A stretch of 64,000 nt of DNA from Nitrospira sp. (GTDB lineage Bacteria > Nitrospirota > Nitrospiria > Nitrospirales > Nitrospiraceae). A program made the position numbers and the translations under genes. Of the stretch, positions 42,951 to 52,255 are shown piece after piece. Every line of letters starts with the position of its first letter. Position 1 is the stretch's first letter. The stretch lies in the NCBI GenBank assembly GCA_024998625.1, contig JACOEL010000010.1, forward strand, positions 1-64,000, in the 5' to 3' direction. Under the pieces are notes generated by a model. The model had not been told where the DNA came from, did no database searches, and saw only the letters and a program-made list of their open reading frames with translations.

Positions 42951-43955
42951 CTACACGGGCACCGGGACAGTTTCAAGAATGTCTTGAATGACCCGTTCCG
43001 TGTGTTCGACGGTGTTCGTGCGCATCCCCTGGGACCGACTGAGCATGACACGGTGCGAGAGGACGGTCGGCGCAAGCTCTTTAATGTCTTCGGGGAGGCA
43101 ATAGGTCCGGTCGCGCACCAGAGCTAGGGCTTTCGCCGCTCTGCACAGCGCCAGGGCGCCCCGGGTACTTACGCCTAATGACAGCAGTTCGTTGTGCCTG
43201 GTGGCGAACACGATGGCGAGGAGATAGTCCATCAGGCTCTCTTCCATCCGGACCTTTTCTGCCTGCGCTTGAAGATCGACGATATGCTGCGCGCTGAGGA
43301 CCGGTTGAATTTCGTCGGCCGGGTGCAGCAGCTGGGGGCGATCCAGCACTTTCTTTTCCTCATCCGGAGTCGGATAGCCGATGCGAAGTCGCATCAGGAA
43401 TCGGTCGAGCTGCGATTCGGGAAGCGGGAAGGTGCCGTGATATTCCGCCGGGTTTTGTGTGGCGATGACCATGAACGGCTGCTGGAGCGGATAGGTTTGG
43501 TTGTCGACGGAAATCTGGGATTCGCTCATCGCTTCGAGGAGGCTGCTTTGAGTCTTCGGCGTGGTGCGGTTGATTTCGTCGGCCAGGACGATGTTGGCAA
43601 ACAGCGGGCCCGGCATGAACTCAAACGCTTGTTTTTGACGGTTGAACATGGAAATGCCGACGATATCGGAGGGCAACAGGTCGCTGGTGAACTGAATACG
43701 TTTGAAGGAACAATCGAGGGAGCGCGCGAGGCTATGGGCCAACGTGGTCTTCCCGACCCCAGGGACGTCCTCGATCAGGAGGTGTCCGCGTGCCAGCAGG
43801 CAGACAACGGCCATCTCGATCACCCGTGGTTTCCCTTTGATGACCTGCGCGATATTGTCCTGTAACGATTTGATAGATTGAGAAGAATTCACGATGGGAT
43901 GTGTCTGACGTGGGTTAGGGTCGGCACCAGGGACGTGATGCCCGAAGTCTAACAA
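42951..43955 (-). CDS. MoxR-family AAA+ ATPase
   Basis: This 334-residue protein has Walker A (EDVPGVGKTTLAHSLA), Walker B (VLADEINRTTPKTQSSLLEAM in the family layout), sensor 1 (IATQNPAEYHGTFPLPESQLDRF) and a helical lid. MoxR ATPases activate protein complexes together with DUF58 proteins. GTG 43892 is an alternative start that would remove a 21-residue leader of unclear value. Confidence 0.92.
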   Translation of the reverse strand: MLDFGHHVPGADPNPRQTHPIVNSSQSIKSLQDNIAQVIKGKPRVIEMAVVCLLARGHLLIEDVPGVGKTTLAHSLARSLDCSFKRIQFTSDLLPSDIVGISMFNRQKQAFEFMPGPLFANIVLADEINRTTPKTQSSLLEAMSESQISVDNQTYPLQQPFMVIATQNPAEYHGTFPLPESQLDRFLMRLRIGYPTPDEEKKVLDRPQLLHPADEIQPVLSAQHIVDLQAQAEKVRMEESLMDYLLAIVFATRHNELLSLGVSTRGALALCRAAKALALVRDRTYCLPEDIKELAPTVLSHRVMLSRSQGMRTNTVEHTERVIQDILETVPVPV

Positions 43956-44050
43956 AGGGTCTGGAGACCGTCAATTTATACGGACTTTCATGCGGGGGGA
44001 CATGCGAAGGTTGTGGGGGCTGCTACGTTGACGCGACTTTTGCGGGCCGG

Positions 44051-45379
44051 TCACGCGGTCTGGACTGGTTCAGGAACGAGAGTAAGAAACCAGGGGGGAG
44101 TTTCTTCCGCCATTCCCTGAAACCGTCGGGCCGTGCTGCTGGCGGGACGACCTTCGAACAGGGCGCCGCGCTGAATGGTCACTTGTCGGAATCGGTAAGC
44201 TGCGGTCCGGCCGGCAGGGGTGCAAAGCACCGAAGGAAAGGCCCGGCGCAACGGCGCGAGGTCGGATAACAGACAGGAGCCGCCGATTGGGAGGGCGGAG
44301 AGCTTGTGGTAGGTATCCCCGAAGACCTCGGGCAAATTCTGAGCAGATAGGATGAGATCCCGGGGTCTGACCCGCGGCTCTTCGATCAATTGCGACAGGA
44401 TCTCCCAAAACACTTGGGAATCCACGGCTCCCAAGACGCAGAGTGCTCCGCGCATGGCCATCAACTCCAGGAGGGCAAGCGGGCCGCGGATATCGAATTT
44501 CCAGGGTGGAAAGAGGAGACTCCGTCCCCCGTGTTGGACTTCGAGAGCGAACTCTTTGCCGTGCCTGACTTGTCGAGACTCGCCCTTTGTGCGTCGCAGT
44601 TCTTCAGCGAGGCAGGCTGGAGAGAGGCGCGTGGGTTCGTAGGCAAAGGTCGGGGTGGCCGGCGCCCAGCACGTGACGATCAGATAGCGCTCGGCAAGAC
44701 GTTGATCCTGTTCGAGCGGGTCGAGTGTAAACATGTCTTGATCGCCGTAAAAGCGAAATTGCAGTCCGGGCCTGGAGCGCAAACGGTTCAGGCGAAGCGG
44801 ATGGGCGTGCAGGGGACCGCCCAGTTGCGAGCCGGGATCCAACCGGTCAAGGCAGTGTAAAATGAGGGGCCTGTTTTGGGCGGCGAGCTGAGGTTCGTAC
44901 TGGGTGGCCAGCTCTTCGGCAAACGAAAGGTCACCGGCGCCCAGATCAAAGACGGAAGCCGGAGTCTCTTGTGTCAGCAGGTCGAAGGGGTTGTGGTGTC
45001 GGCGGATAAACAGGTCGATGGTGTCTGCCGTGACTGCCGGTAACGGCCATTTCGGGGATGGTTTCGATCGCACTCCAAAAAAAATGCACAGAGCTCGTAA
45101 GGCTTTGGAGGTCGGAAGTCCCGTCAGGTGCTTGAGCGACTCCGCGGAGGCGGTGCGGTTCGTGCTCTCGTGCTGCGGCGGCAGGGCTTCAACAAGGTTG
45201 CGTTTGATCGTATCCGGGACAGTCGAGGTTTCGATCGCGTTGACCAGCGCTTGAAGGGTCATCGGCCAGTGCGCGGCATTCACCAGGTGACGCGAGGCCT
45301 CCCAGGCTTGTGCATCCAGTGACCGCGCCGACGTGATCTGTTTCCGAAAGGCCGCCAGGTTGTCAGAGTCAACGTGCAT
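44051..45379 (-). CDS. Large hypothetical protein with a methyltransferase-like motif
   Basis: This 442-residue soluble protein has an all-helical first 120 residues. Then VFDLGAGDLSFAEEL (near 143-157) resembles motif I of SAM methyltransferases, and LILHCLDRLDPGSQLGG follows as a second strand. No catalytic motif is recognised in the C-terminal half. It stands alone. A methyltransferase role is only an inference from the glycine-rich loop. Confidence 0.6.
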   Translation of the reverse strand: MHVDSDNLAAFRKQITSARSLDAQAWEASRHLVNAAHWPMTLQALVNAIETSTVPDTIKRNLVEALPPQHESTNRTASAESLKHLTGLPTSKALRALCIFFGVRSKPSPKWPLPAVTADTIDLFIRRHHNPFDLLTQETPASVFDLGAGDLSFAEELATQYEPQLAAQNRPLILHCLDRLDPGSQLGGPLHAHPLRLNRLRSRPGLQFRFYGDQDMFTLDPLEQDQRLAERYLIVTCWAPATPTFAYEPTRLSPACLAEELRRTKGESRQVRHGKEFALEVQHGGRSLLFPPWKFDIRGPLALLELMAMRGALCVLGAVDSQVFWEILSQLIEEPRVRPRDLILSAQNLPEVFGDTYHKLSALPIGGSCLLSDLAPLRRAFPSVLCTPAGRTAAYRFRQVTIQRGALFEGRPASSTARRFQGMAEETPPWFLTLVPEPVQTA

Positions 45380-45518
45380 GATGCGATCAGTGGTGTACGG
45401 ATTTCTGTGTCGCGTGGGGTTAAGAGCTGTTGTGCGTGCGGGCAGAGTATCGGGCGCATTGTGAGGGAGTCAAGGGAGCCGCCTTGCGGCTACCGGGTCC
45501 GTATGTTAGGTAGACCAT

Positions 45519-46535
45519 ATGACTACATTCACTCCATCGTTTTCCCGGAATATTCGCCCAGTCTCGGGACGGTTGCTTATCCTGCTTGGTCTTATCCTGA
45601 TGATGTTTGGTTGCCAGGCGAAAGATCGCTCAGCGATTGTCACCCATCAGGCCTGGGACGAATGGGCGCTGGGCCAGGTGGTGGATGCCAGGACCGGTCT
45701 CGCGGTACCGATGCAGCCGTGGTTGGACGGACTGGCCACATACGATGTGATCTACCTGGGAGAAGAGCATCACAATCGATCGCATATTGACGCGGCGTTG
45801 ACGGTGTTGCGCTCCCTTATGAGCCAGGGGCGTCGGCCGTGGCTTGCGATGGAAATGTTCGGGTGGGACGGTCAGCCGGCGCTCGATCGCTATCTGCGTT
45901 CGGAGAAGAGTGTTCGCTCCGAGTTCCTGGAGCAAGTCTTGTGGAAGCAGAATTGGGGCGGCGCGTTTGAAGATTACGAACCATTGGCGCAGTTCGCGAA
46001 AGATCAACATCTTCCACTTCTGGCAATGAATCCCCCGAAGAGTCTGATCCGGCAGGTGGGCAAGCAGGGCTTGATCCAAGCCAAGGAACAGCCGGAGTGG
46101 CGTCAATGGGGCATGGAGGGGGAGGACATCGTCGATGCGCCTGCCTACCGGTCCCGGATTTTATCTCAACTCCAGGACTGCCACGGCGGTGGGTCCCCCG
46201 AGAACTATCAGACCATGTACGAAGCCTCCTTGGTCAGAGACGAGGGGATGGCGAAGATCCTGGCCTCGGCGATGAAGCAACTACGTGTCGAGGCCAGCTC
46301 CGGTCAGGGCCCCCTGCTTAGTTATACGGGCGGCGGCCATGTGCAATATCGGCTACCGGTCCCGGATCGGGTGGCTCGACGGGTTCCGGAAGGGCTTAAG
46401 CAGGTCACGGTTTATATGGCCACATTCGAGCGAGAGCGGGCTGCGGAGCTCCATCAGGCCATGCAAGAAGGAATTGCCGACTATGTGTGGCTGACTCCCC
46501 AGGGGGCTCAAGGACCTCCTCGACGCTGCCGATAA
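45519..46535 (+). CDS. ChaN-family lipoprotein
   Basis: This 338-residue protein has a lipoprotein signal with lipobox MFGC (near 29-32). The ChaN domain has YDVIYLGEEHHNRSHIDA, then RPWLAMEMFGWDGQPALDRYL. The family binds haem or iron in Gram-negative envelopes. The end (GGGHVQYRLPVPDRVARRVPEG) is also typical. No iron transport genes are adjacent. Confidence 0.85.
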   Translation: MTTFTPSFSRNIRPVSGRLLILLGLILMMFGCQAKDRSAIVTHQAWDEWALGQVVDARTGLAVPMQPWLDGLATYDVIYLGEEHHNRSHIDAALTVLRSLMSQGRRPWLAMEMFGWDGQPALDRYLRSEKSVRSEFLEQVLWKQNWGGAFEDYEPLAQFAKDQHLPLLAMNPPKSLIRQVGKQGLIQAKEQPEWRQWGMEGEDIVDAPAYRSRILSQLQDCHGGGSPENYQTMYEASLVRDEGMAKILASAMKQLRVEASSGQGPLLSYTGGGHVQYRLPVPDRVARRVPEGLKQVTVYMATFERERAAELHQAMQEGIADYVWLTPQGAQGPPRRCR

Positions 46536-46677
46536 GAATCTCTAGTGGCGGCGCGAACATTCTGCTTGGCCTCGATCCATTCCCCACAATTCCCCCCGCC
46601 TGCGGGATGGCCGTTCAGGAGAGCCTGTCATACACTCAGGTCTCGCCGGACGGGTGGACGTCAAAGGTGGTGATTCC

Positions 46678-47616
46678 ATGACACTGCGGCGATCACTCGG
46701 TAGGCTGCAAGGACGACTCAGCGGTACTAATCATTCCACAGGTGGCATTATGAAGGGCAGAATCGCGTGTTCGGCCGATCGTCTGAGTTTGTTGGAAGCG
46801 TCCATGATTAGCTCGGTGGTGGAGCCCAACGCGTTTCAAATCGGAAAGCAGTATCAGTCGGAACGCCGCGTGCAAATGACGGATGCGTCGGATACGGAAG
46901 TGACGTCTTCGGTCATGGGCAATTCCGGGTTGTACGAGCAGACGATTCGTCTCATTGATGGTCATCTGGAGGCCAGGTGTTCGTGCACGTTATCCGAGCA
47001 GCCGATCTGTCGGCACGGGGTGGCCGCACTGCTTGAGTATCAGCGGTGGTCAAAGGCTCGCATCGTCCCCAAGCCCAGAGTCGCCGCTCCCCGCCTCGAA
47101 GCAGAAAAACCAGTCGCTCCTGCCGTGCCTTCCGGTGATGTGAAGTTGAGCGAATTGAACCAGTTTACGGAGTGGATGCAGCGAGTGGTTCAGGCGATTC
47201 AAGCCGGCCATCCCGTTCCAGATCAACCCAATATCGGACCGGGCCTCGTGTCGACCTGGACGCAGATGATTCAACAGATGGATGAGCGCAGGCGAGAAAG
47301 CGAAGGCGCTCAGGTTGAGCTTGATGCGGACATTCGCAATCGAGAAGCTGTCGTGGCTCGCCTCACTCAGGATCTGGAGGCTTCAGTCAAAGAATCCAAA
47401 TCCCTACAGGTCATTTGTCGAGACCTTCAACGGGAGATTGAGGCGCAGAAGGCTGCGGCAAGCAAGACGACCGATCTTGCCCGGCAGGTTGAGCAGGTCG
47501 AAGTCGAGGTAAAAGCGATGGCCTCCCTGTTGACGGACAAGGGGCGGCGCTTGGAAGGTCTTTCGGATACCTGCCGAGAGGTGTCTTTGATGCTCAAGTC
47601 TTTGGGAAAGGCCTGA
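46678..47616 (+). CDS. SWIM zinc-finger protein with coiled coil
   Basis: This 312-residue protein has a SWIM motif, C101-x-C103-x7-C111-x-H113 (ARCSCTLSEQPICRHGVAALL region), which binds DNA or protein. A proline-rich linker follows. From about residue 190 to the end there is a long coiled coil (QVELDADIRNREAVVARLTQ and similar heptads). SWIM proteins often partner SNF2 helicases, but none is nearby. AAGGTGGTG precedes ATG 46678. Confidence 0.75.
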   Translation: MTLRRSLGRLQGRLSGTNHSTGGIMKGRIACSADRLSLLEASMISSVVEPNAFQIGKQYQSERRVQMTDASDTEVTSSVMGNSGLYEQTIRLIDGHLEARCSCTLSEQPICRHGVAALLEYQRWSKARIVPKPRVAAPRLEAEKPVAPAVPSGDVKLSELNQFTEWMQRVVQAIQAGHPVPDQPNIGPGLVSTWTQMIQQMDERRRESEGAQVELDADIRNREAVVARLTQDLEASVKESKSLQVICRDLQREIEAQKAAASKTTDLARQVEQVEVEVKAMASLLTDKGRRLEGLSDTCREVSLMLKSLGKA

Positions 47617-47684
47617 TTCGCCAGTCGGTGGTACTGGAAGCTCTCACCCCAATTTCCCTCTAATTCCCTCTCTGTGAAACCCCC

Positions 47685-47714
47685 TTGCGTCATCCATGGT
47701 CACTTCAGTACAAT
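47685..47714 (+). promoter_or_regulatory. Sigma-70 promoter for the small membrane protein
   Basis: TTGCGT (47685-47690) and TACAAT (47709-47714) with an 18-bp spacer, 40 bp upstream of ATG 47755. Confidence 0.5.
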
Positions 47715-47754
47715 GTGGGCCTCTTTGGGTATTCCTTGATTACAAGGGGGGATC

Positions 47755-47931
47755 ATGAACAAGCTGATAGCAGGATTGATTGCCGGTATCGGGGCGCTTC
47801 AGGCAACCAGTGCGTTTGCCAATGTCAGTGAAGGTCCACCGGACTACAGTGGAATCACGGGCCTGTATTACACCTTGATCGCTCTGATCTTGGGTTTCGG
47901 AGTCTACGACACGTTTTTCAAGAAGAGCTAA
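47755..47931 (+). CDS. Small 58-residue exported/membrane protein
   Basis: The protein begins MNKLIAGLIAGIGALQATSA, a signal peptide with a possible cut after AFA. The mature part is NVSEGPPDYSGITGLYY and a membrane helix (TLIALILGFGVYDTF), ending FKKS. AAGGGGGG precedes ATG. It has its own promoter and a hairpin behind it, which supports a real single-gene unit. No function is recognised. Confidence 0.7.
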   Translation: MNKLIAGLIAGIGALQATSAFANVSEGPPDYSGITGLYYTLIALILGFGVYDTFFKKS

Positions 47932-47950
47932 CCAGCTTTCAGGACCTTGT

Positions 47951-47999
47951 GGCGTGAAATGTTCCTCCGCATGATGTCGCGGGGTGGATGTTTCACGCC
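47951..47999. terminator. Hairpin terminator between convergent genes
   Basis: GGCGTGAAA (47951-47959) pairs with TTTCACGCC (47991-47999), followed by TTCTTCTTTTTC. The right arm contains the stop codon of the esterase gene on the minus strand, so it may stop transcription of the small gene and sit at the end of the esterase. Confidence 0.6.
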
Positions 48000-48793
48000 T
48001 TCTTCTTTTTCGCTGACGAGTTGTTGGTTGATGTGTCTTTCAGCACGGGGAGCAGGCTCCGGAGCACGTTCTCGACTACGATGCGATACCCTTCCGCCGT
48101 CGGGTGAATGCCATCAGCTTGATTGAGGGTTTTTTCTCCTCCGACTCCCTCCAGCAGAAATGGGATGAGTGGAAGCTCATAAAGCTGCGCGAGATCCCGA
48201 TACATGGCTTCGAATCGAGCGGTGTACTCTTCGCCGTAATTTGGGGGAAGCTTCATTCCCGCTAAGATTACTCGCACGTGCGCATCCTTTAACTGTCGGA
48301 TGATCGCGTCGAGGTGCGACTGGGTTTCAGGCAACCCGAGGCCCCGCAGTCCGTCATTCCCACCCAACTCAAGAATCACCACCCGCGGCTTTCCGGCAAG
48401 GACCCAGGAAACACGGCGGAGTCCTCCTGCTGACGTGTCCCCGCTGACCCCTGCATTGAGCACTTGGTAGCGATAGCCTAACGCGTCGAGTTGCTTCTGA
48501 AGCTGTGTGGGGTAAGACTGTTCCGGAGCGACTCCAAGTCCGGCAGTCAAGCTGTCTCCAAACGCGATGATGCGAGGTCGATCGTCAGGAGGAGTCGGCG
48601 TGGCCGGAATCGATTCGCGGGGGGGCGTGTGTTCGGCGGATGGAGGCGTTGTAGATGCAAGGCTGTCGGGTGAGGAAGGGACAGTGGACGTATTCGATTG
48701 GTCGCATCCTGATAGTCCGCTGAGGACCCATGTCAGGAGGCAGGCAGTTCCTAGGCGGGCGATAAACTTCAGAAGCTCCGAGCAGGTTAGCAT
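47993..48793 (-). CDS. GDSL-family lipoprotein esterase (TesA-like)
   Basis: This 266-residue protein has a lipoprotein signal (lipobox SGLSGC), a Ser/Thr/Pro-rich linker (about 32-70), and an SGNH hydrolase domain: FGDSLTAGLG (block I, nucleophile Ser), GVSGDTSAGG (block II), LGGNDGLRG (block III) and DGIHPTAEGY (block V). It matches arylesterase/thioesterase TesA. An ABC exporter of the YbbA/YbbP kind is divergent, as with tesA-ybbAP in other bacteria. The start is uncertain. Confidence 0.88.
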   Translation of the reverse strand: MLTCSELLKFIARLGTACLLTWVLSGLSGCDQSNTSTVPSSPDSLASTTPPSAEHTPPRESIPATPTPPDDRPRIIAFGDSLTAGLGVAPEQSYPTQLQKQLDALGYRYQVLNAGVSGDTSAGGLRRVSWVLAGKPRVVILELGGNDGLRGLGLPETQSHLDAIIRQLKDAHVRVILAGMKLPPNYGEEYTARFEAMYRDLAQLYELPLIPFLLEGVGGEKTLNQADGIHPTAEGYRIVVENVLRSLLPVLKDTSTNNSSAKKKKA

Positions 48794-48851
48794 CTGTACA
48801 GTATAATATGAAATCGTTTTGCGGGTACTCCATCGAGGAATCATCCAAGCA

Positions 48852-49556
48852 ATGATTACCACTCAGCATGTGACAATGCAGCTGGCCGCAGGCGGTCGGA
48901 CGGTGACCATACTTGAGGATGTCACGATAGACATTCCAGAAAAGCAAACGGTGGCGATTATCGGGCCTTCCGGGAGCGGTAAGTCCACGCTCTTAGGTCT
49001 GATTGCTGGGCTCGACCGACCCACCTCTGGAACCATTTGGTTAAACGGGGTCGAGATCACGGCGCTCGGTGAACAGGCGATGGCGCGACTGCGCTTGGCC
49101 AATGTCGGGTATATCTTTCAATCGTTTCACCTCATTCCAACGCTCACGGCTCTGGAGAATGTGTCGATACCGCTTGAACTCGCGGGTGACTCTCAGTCCC
49201 CGAGGCGAGCGGAGGAATTGCTGCACGCTGTCGGGTTAGGATATCGGATGTCGCACTATCCGGTCCAGCTTTCGGGAGGAGAGCAACAGCGGGTCGCAGT
49301 GGCGCGTGCGTTTGCCTGTTGCCCGCCGATTCTGCTGGCCGATGAGCCGACCGGCAATCTGGATTCCTCCACAGGCCGGCAGGTGATCGAACTGATCATG
49401 GCCCTGCATCGTGATGCCGGGACGACCCTGGTCTTGGTGACTCACGACCAGCACCTGGCCGCTTCCATGGAACGGGTGATCACGCTCCGGGACGGGCGAG
49501 TGGCGTCAGATCAACTCGCCTCACTTCACCATAGGATACCTGACCTCGAACCATGA
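48852..49556 (+). CDS. ABC transporter ATP-binding protein (YbbA/LolD type)
   Basis: This 234-residue ATPase has Walker A GPSGSGKST, Q-loop YIFQSFHLIPTLTALENV, signature LSGGEQQRV, Walker B ILLADEPTGNLD and H-loop LVTHD. The sequence group is that of LolD/MacB/YbbA. It overlaps the permease start (ATGA at 49553), so the two form one complex. Confidence 0.92.
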   Translation: MITTQHVTMQLAAGGRTVTILEDVTIDIPEKQTVAIIGPSGSGKSTLLGLIAGLDRPTSGTIWLNGVEITALGEQAMARLRLANVGYIFQSFHLIPTLTALENVSIPLELAGDSQSPRRAEELLHAVGLGYRMSHYPVQLSGGEQQRVAVARAFACCPPILLADEPTGNLDSSTGRQVIELIMALHRDAGTTLVLVTHDQHLAASMERVITLRDGRVASDQLASLHHRIPDLEP

Positions 49557-52225
49557 TTCCCTTCTGGCTCATGATGGCTTGGCGGGAACTCCGTTCAGCC
49601 TGGCGGCACTTTCTGTACTTTCTCGGCTGCATTGCCATAGGAGTCGGGGCAGTGGTCGGGGTCTCACTCTTTTCAGCCAATGTTGAGCGGGCCGTCCTGA
49701 AGGAAGCGCGCGGCTTGCTGGGCGGAGACCTGGAGATTCGCCTTTCCAGACCTGTGGGTGCAGCAGGCGCGGCCGTGCTTCAAGGGCTCACAGAGCGCGG
49801 GATTCTGCGCACACGAGTGAGTGAATTGGTTGCGATGGTGGCACGAGTTGATCGCGCACAAGGCGCGGCAGATGTGACGCAACTGGTCGAATTGAAAGCC
49901 ATCGAATCGGGCTATCCACTCTATGGAACTGTCCGGGTTGAGCCTGCCCGGCCGCTGATGGAACTGCTTCGGCCGACCGGAAATAGTTGTCGGGAGACCT
50001 GCCACGGGGCAGTGGTTCAGGAAAGCCTCCTGCTTCGATTGGGGTTGGTCGTGGGCGATGCGATCAAAATCGGACAAGCGTCATTCCTGATTACCGGGGT
50101 TATTCACACCGAGCCGGATCGAATGGCGAATATGTTCAGCCTGGGACCGCGCGTGCTGATTTCCCAAGACGGTCTCGTGGCAGCCGACCTCGTCAAACCC
50201 GGAAGTCGCCTTCGCGAACGGCATCTCCTCAAGTTACCCGCTGCCATGGCCCTGTCCCCGCTGCTCCATGAGCTCAGGGGGCGCCTTTCCGCGGAGTCCG
50301 CACGGCTGTCTTCCTATCGGGATGCTCAGCCACAACTCAAGCAGTTTCTCGACCAGCTGGCTCGGTACTTGGGGCTAGTGGGATTGACGGGGTTGTTTGT
50401 CGGTGGGATTGGCGTGGCCTTGTCGATTCAAGCATTCGTTCGGGAAAAACTCCAGTCGATTGCGATCCTCAAGACATTGGGCGCCGACACGAAGACCATC
50501 ATCTATTCGTATCTGGGACAAGCAGTCGGATTGGGATTGCTGGGCAGCGCGGTCGGCATTGGAATAGGGCTCCTGTTGCAGGCCGTGTTGCCGCAGGCCG
50601 TCTCCACCTTGCTTGCGACGGATGTTCTGCAGCAGGTTGAGTTTACGTCGGTGCTGTCTTGGACGGCGCTGGCGCCGCTCTCGAAGGGCTTGGGCCTGGG
50701 GGTGCTGACCACACTCTTGTTCAGTCTGTGGCCGCTCCTGACGATTCGAGCCATCAAGCCTGCGGTCATTTTCAGGCGTGAAGTGGAGGGGGCAATCCGT
50801 CCCGGGGTTCGGCCTGAGACATCGGTGTGGCGCCGCGGGATACGGGTAGTCACGGCGGATCCTGTTCGTGCCGTCACGGCGGCCGGCATTGGGCTTGGTT
50901 TGGCGGGCCTCTCGGTGTGGCAGGCCGGATCTCTGACGATCGGAGGGCTTTTTATCGGCGGCCTCCTAGTCGCTGCAGTGGCGTTAACCGCCACCGCGAA
51001 AGCACTCCTTCTCGGGATAGGTGCGTTGCCCAGCCCGCGCGCGCTTTCTCTGCGCCAGGCACTCGGCAACATTCAACGTCCCGGAGGCCAAACCCTGGGG
51101 GTGATGGTCTCCATTGGTGTCGGGGTCATGGTGATTCTCGCGATTGCATTGCTGGAACAGGCCTTGGTCCGTCAAGTCGGCGAGAACCGACCGAACGATT
51201 CACCGACCTTCTTTTTTGTCGATATCCAGCCGGATCAGGCGGAGGGCTTCTCCGCCTTGATTCATCGGCGCACCGGCGATATGGCTCCTGATTTGACTCC
51301 GCTCGTGCGGTCTCGATTGCATGCGATTAATGGCCAAGCGGTCACGGCTGAGCGGGAGTCCGAGCAGGAAGACCAACCCAGCCAGTCACGAGAGGAGAAG
51401 CGGAAGAACTGGTATGTGAATCGTGAATATGTGCTGACCTTTCTCGATCAGCTGCCTAAAGACAATAGAATTGTCAAAGGCACCTGGTGGAAGCCGGGGC
51501 AGGTCTTTGCGCGACCGCAGGTGTCTGTCGAAGAAGAAGCGGCAAAGAGTCTTGGCATTGATGTGGGCACCACTCTGGACCTCAATATCCAGGGGACGAT
51601 CATGCGGGCTGAGGTGAGCAGTATCAGAAAGGTCGAGTGGGGAAATTTTTCTACGAATTTCTATATGATCTTTTCACCGGGAGCATTGGACGGGGCCCCG
51701 ATGACTTATGTCGCGACGGTGCGCGTGTCCCCGCAGGATGAGGTGGCGCTGCAGTCGGCCGTGGTCGCCGCGTTTCCCAACGTGACGGCAATCAACATCG
51801 GTGAGGTGTTAAGCAGCTTCGCGCGGGTTCTCGACCGTCTGTCCCTGGCCATCCGAGCGGTGGCGCTGTTTTGCCTGTTGGCCGGGGCACTCGTCATGGC
51901 GGCGGCACTGGCGGCGACTCGGTATCGTCGTCTCTATGAGGCCGTGATTCTCAAGGCCCTCGGCGCGCCCCGTGCGTTAATTGCCCGGTCGTTTGCCGCG
52001 GAATATGCAGTGCTGGGATGCGTGGCGGGGGTGATCGGCGTCGTCCTGGCCAGCGTCTTTTCGTGGGCGATTCTGCGCTATATTCTGGAGTTGCCCTGGT
52101 CGCTGGAACCGTCGTTGCTGGGCATCGGGCTGGGCTGCACTGTGTTGCTCACCCTGGTCGTGGGATTCCTCAGTACGTACCGTCTGCTTGGGCAGCCTCC
52201 GTTGACTGTGCTTCGGCACGAGTGA
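49553..52225 (+). CDS. FtsX-like ABC permease (YbbP type)
   Basis: This 890-residue inner-membrane protein has an N-terminal helix, a periplasmic domain, then two FtsX blocks (near 265-400 and 770-880; AFVREKLQSIAILKTLGA and YRRLYEAVILKALGAPRALI) and a middle set of helices (about 430-560). This ten-helix layout fits YbbP. Together with the upstream ATPase it forms an exporter or lipid/lipoprotein-handling complex, often next to a TesA-type esterase, as here. Confidence 0.9.
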   Translation: MIPFWLMMAWRELRSAWRHFLYFLGCIAIGVGAVVGVSLFSANVERAVLKEARGLLGGDLEIRLSRPVGAAGAAVLQGLTERGILRTRVSELVAMVARVDRAQGAADVTQLVELKAIESGYPLYGTVRVEPARPLMELLRPTGNSCRETCHGAVVQESLLLRLGLVVGDAIKIGQASFLITGVIHTEPDRMANMFSLGPRVLISQDGLVAADLVKPGSRLRERHLLKLPAAMALSPLLHELRGRLSAESARLSSYRDAQPQLKQFLDQLARYLGLVGLTGLFVGGIGVALSIQAFVREKLQSIAILKTLGADTKTIIYSYLGQAVGLGLLGSAVGIGIGLLLQAVLPQAVSTLLATDVLQQVEFTSVLSWTALAPLSKGLGLGVLTTLLFSLWPLLTIRAIKPAVIFRREVEGAIRPGVRPETSVWRRGIRVVTADPVRAVTAAGIGLGLAGLSVWQAGSLTIGGLFIGGLLVAAVALTATAKALLLGIGALPSPRALSLRQALGNIQRPGGQTLGVMVSIGVGVMVILAIALLEQALVRQVGENRPNDSPTFFFVDIQPDQAEGFSALIHRRTGDMAPDLTPLVRSRLHAINGQAVTAERESEQEDQPSQSREEKRKNWYVNREYVLTFLDQLPKDNRIVKGTWWKPGQVFARPQVSVEEEAAKSLGIDVGTTLDLNIQGTIMRAEVSSIRKVEWGNFSTNFYMIFSPGALDGAPMTYVATVRVSPQDEVALQSAVVAAFPNVTAINIGEVLSSFARVLDRLSLAIRAVALFCLLAGALVMAAALAATRYRRLYEAVILKALGAPRALIARSFAAEYAVLGCVAGVIGVVLASVFSWAILRYILELPWSLEPSLLGIGLGCTVLLTLVVGFLSTYRLLGQPPLTVLRHE

Positions 52226-52255
52226 TCGCCTGCTGGATGTGTTCGGTCGTTCCCA

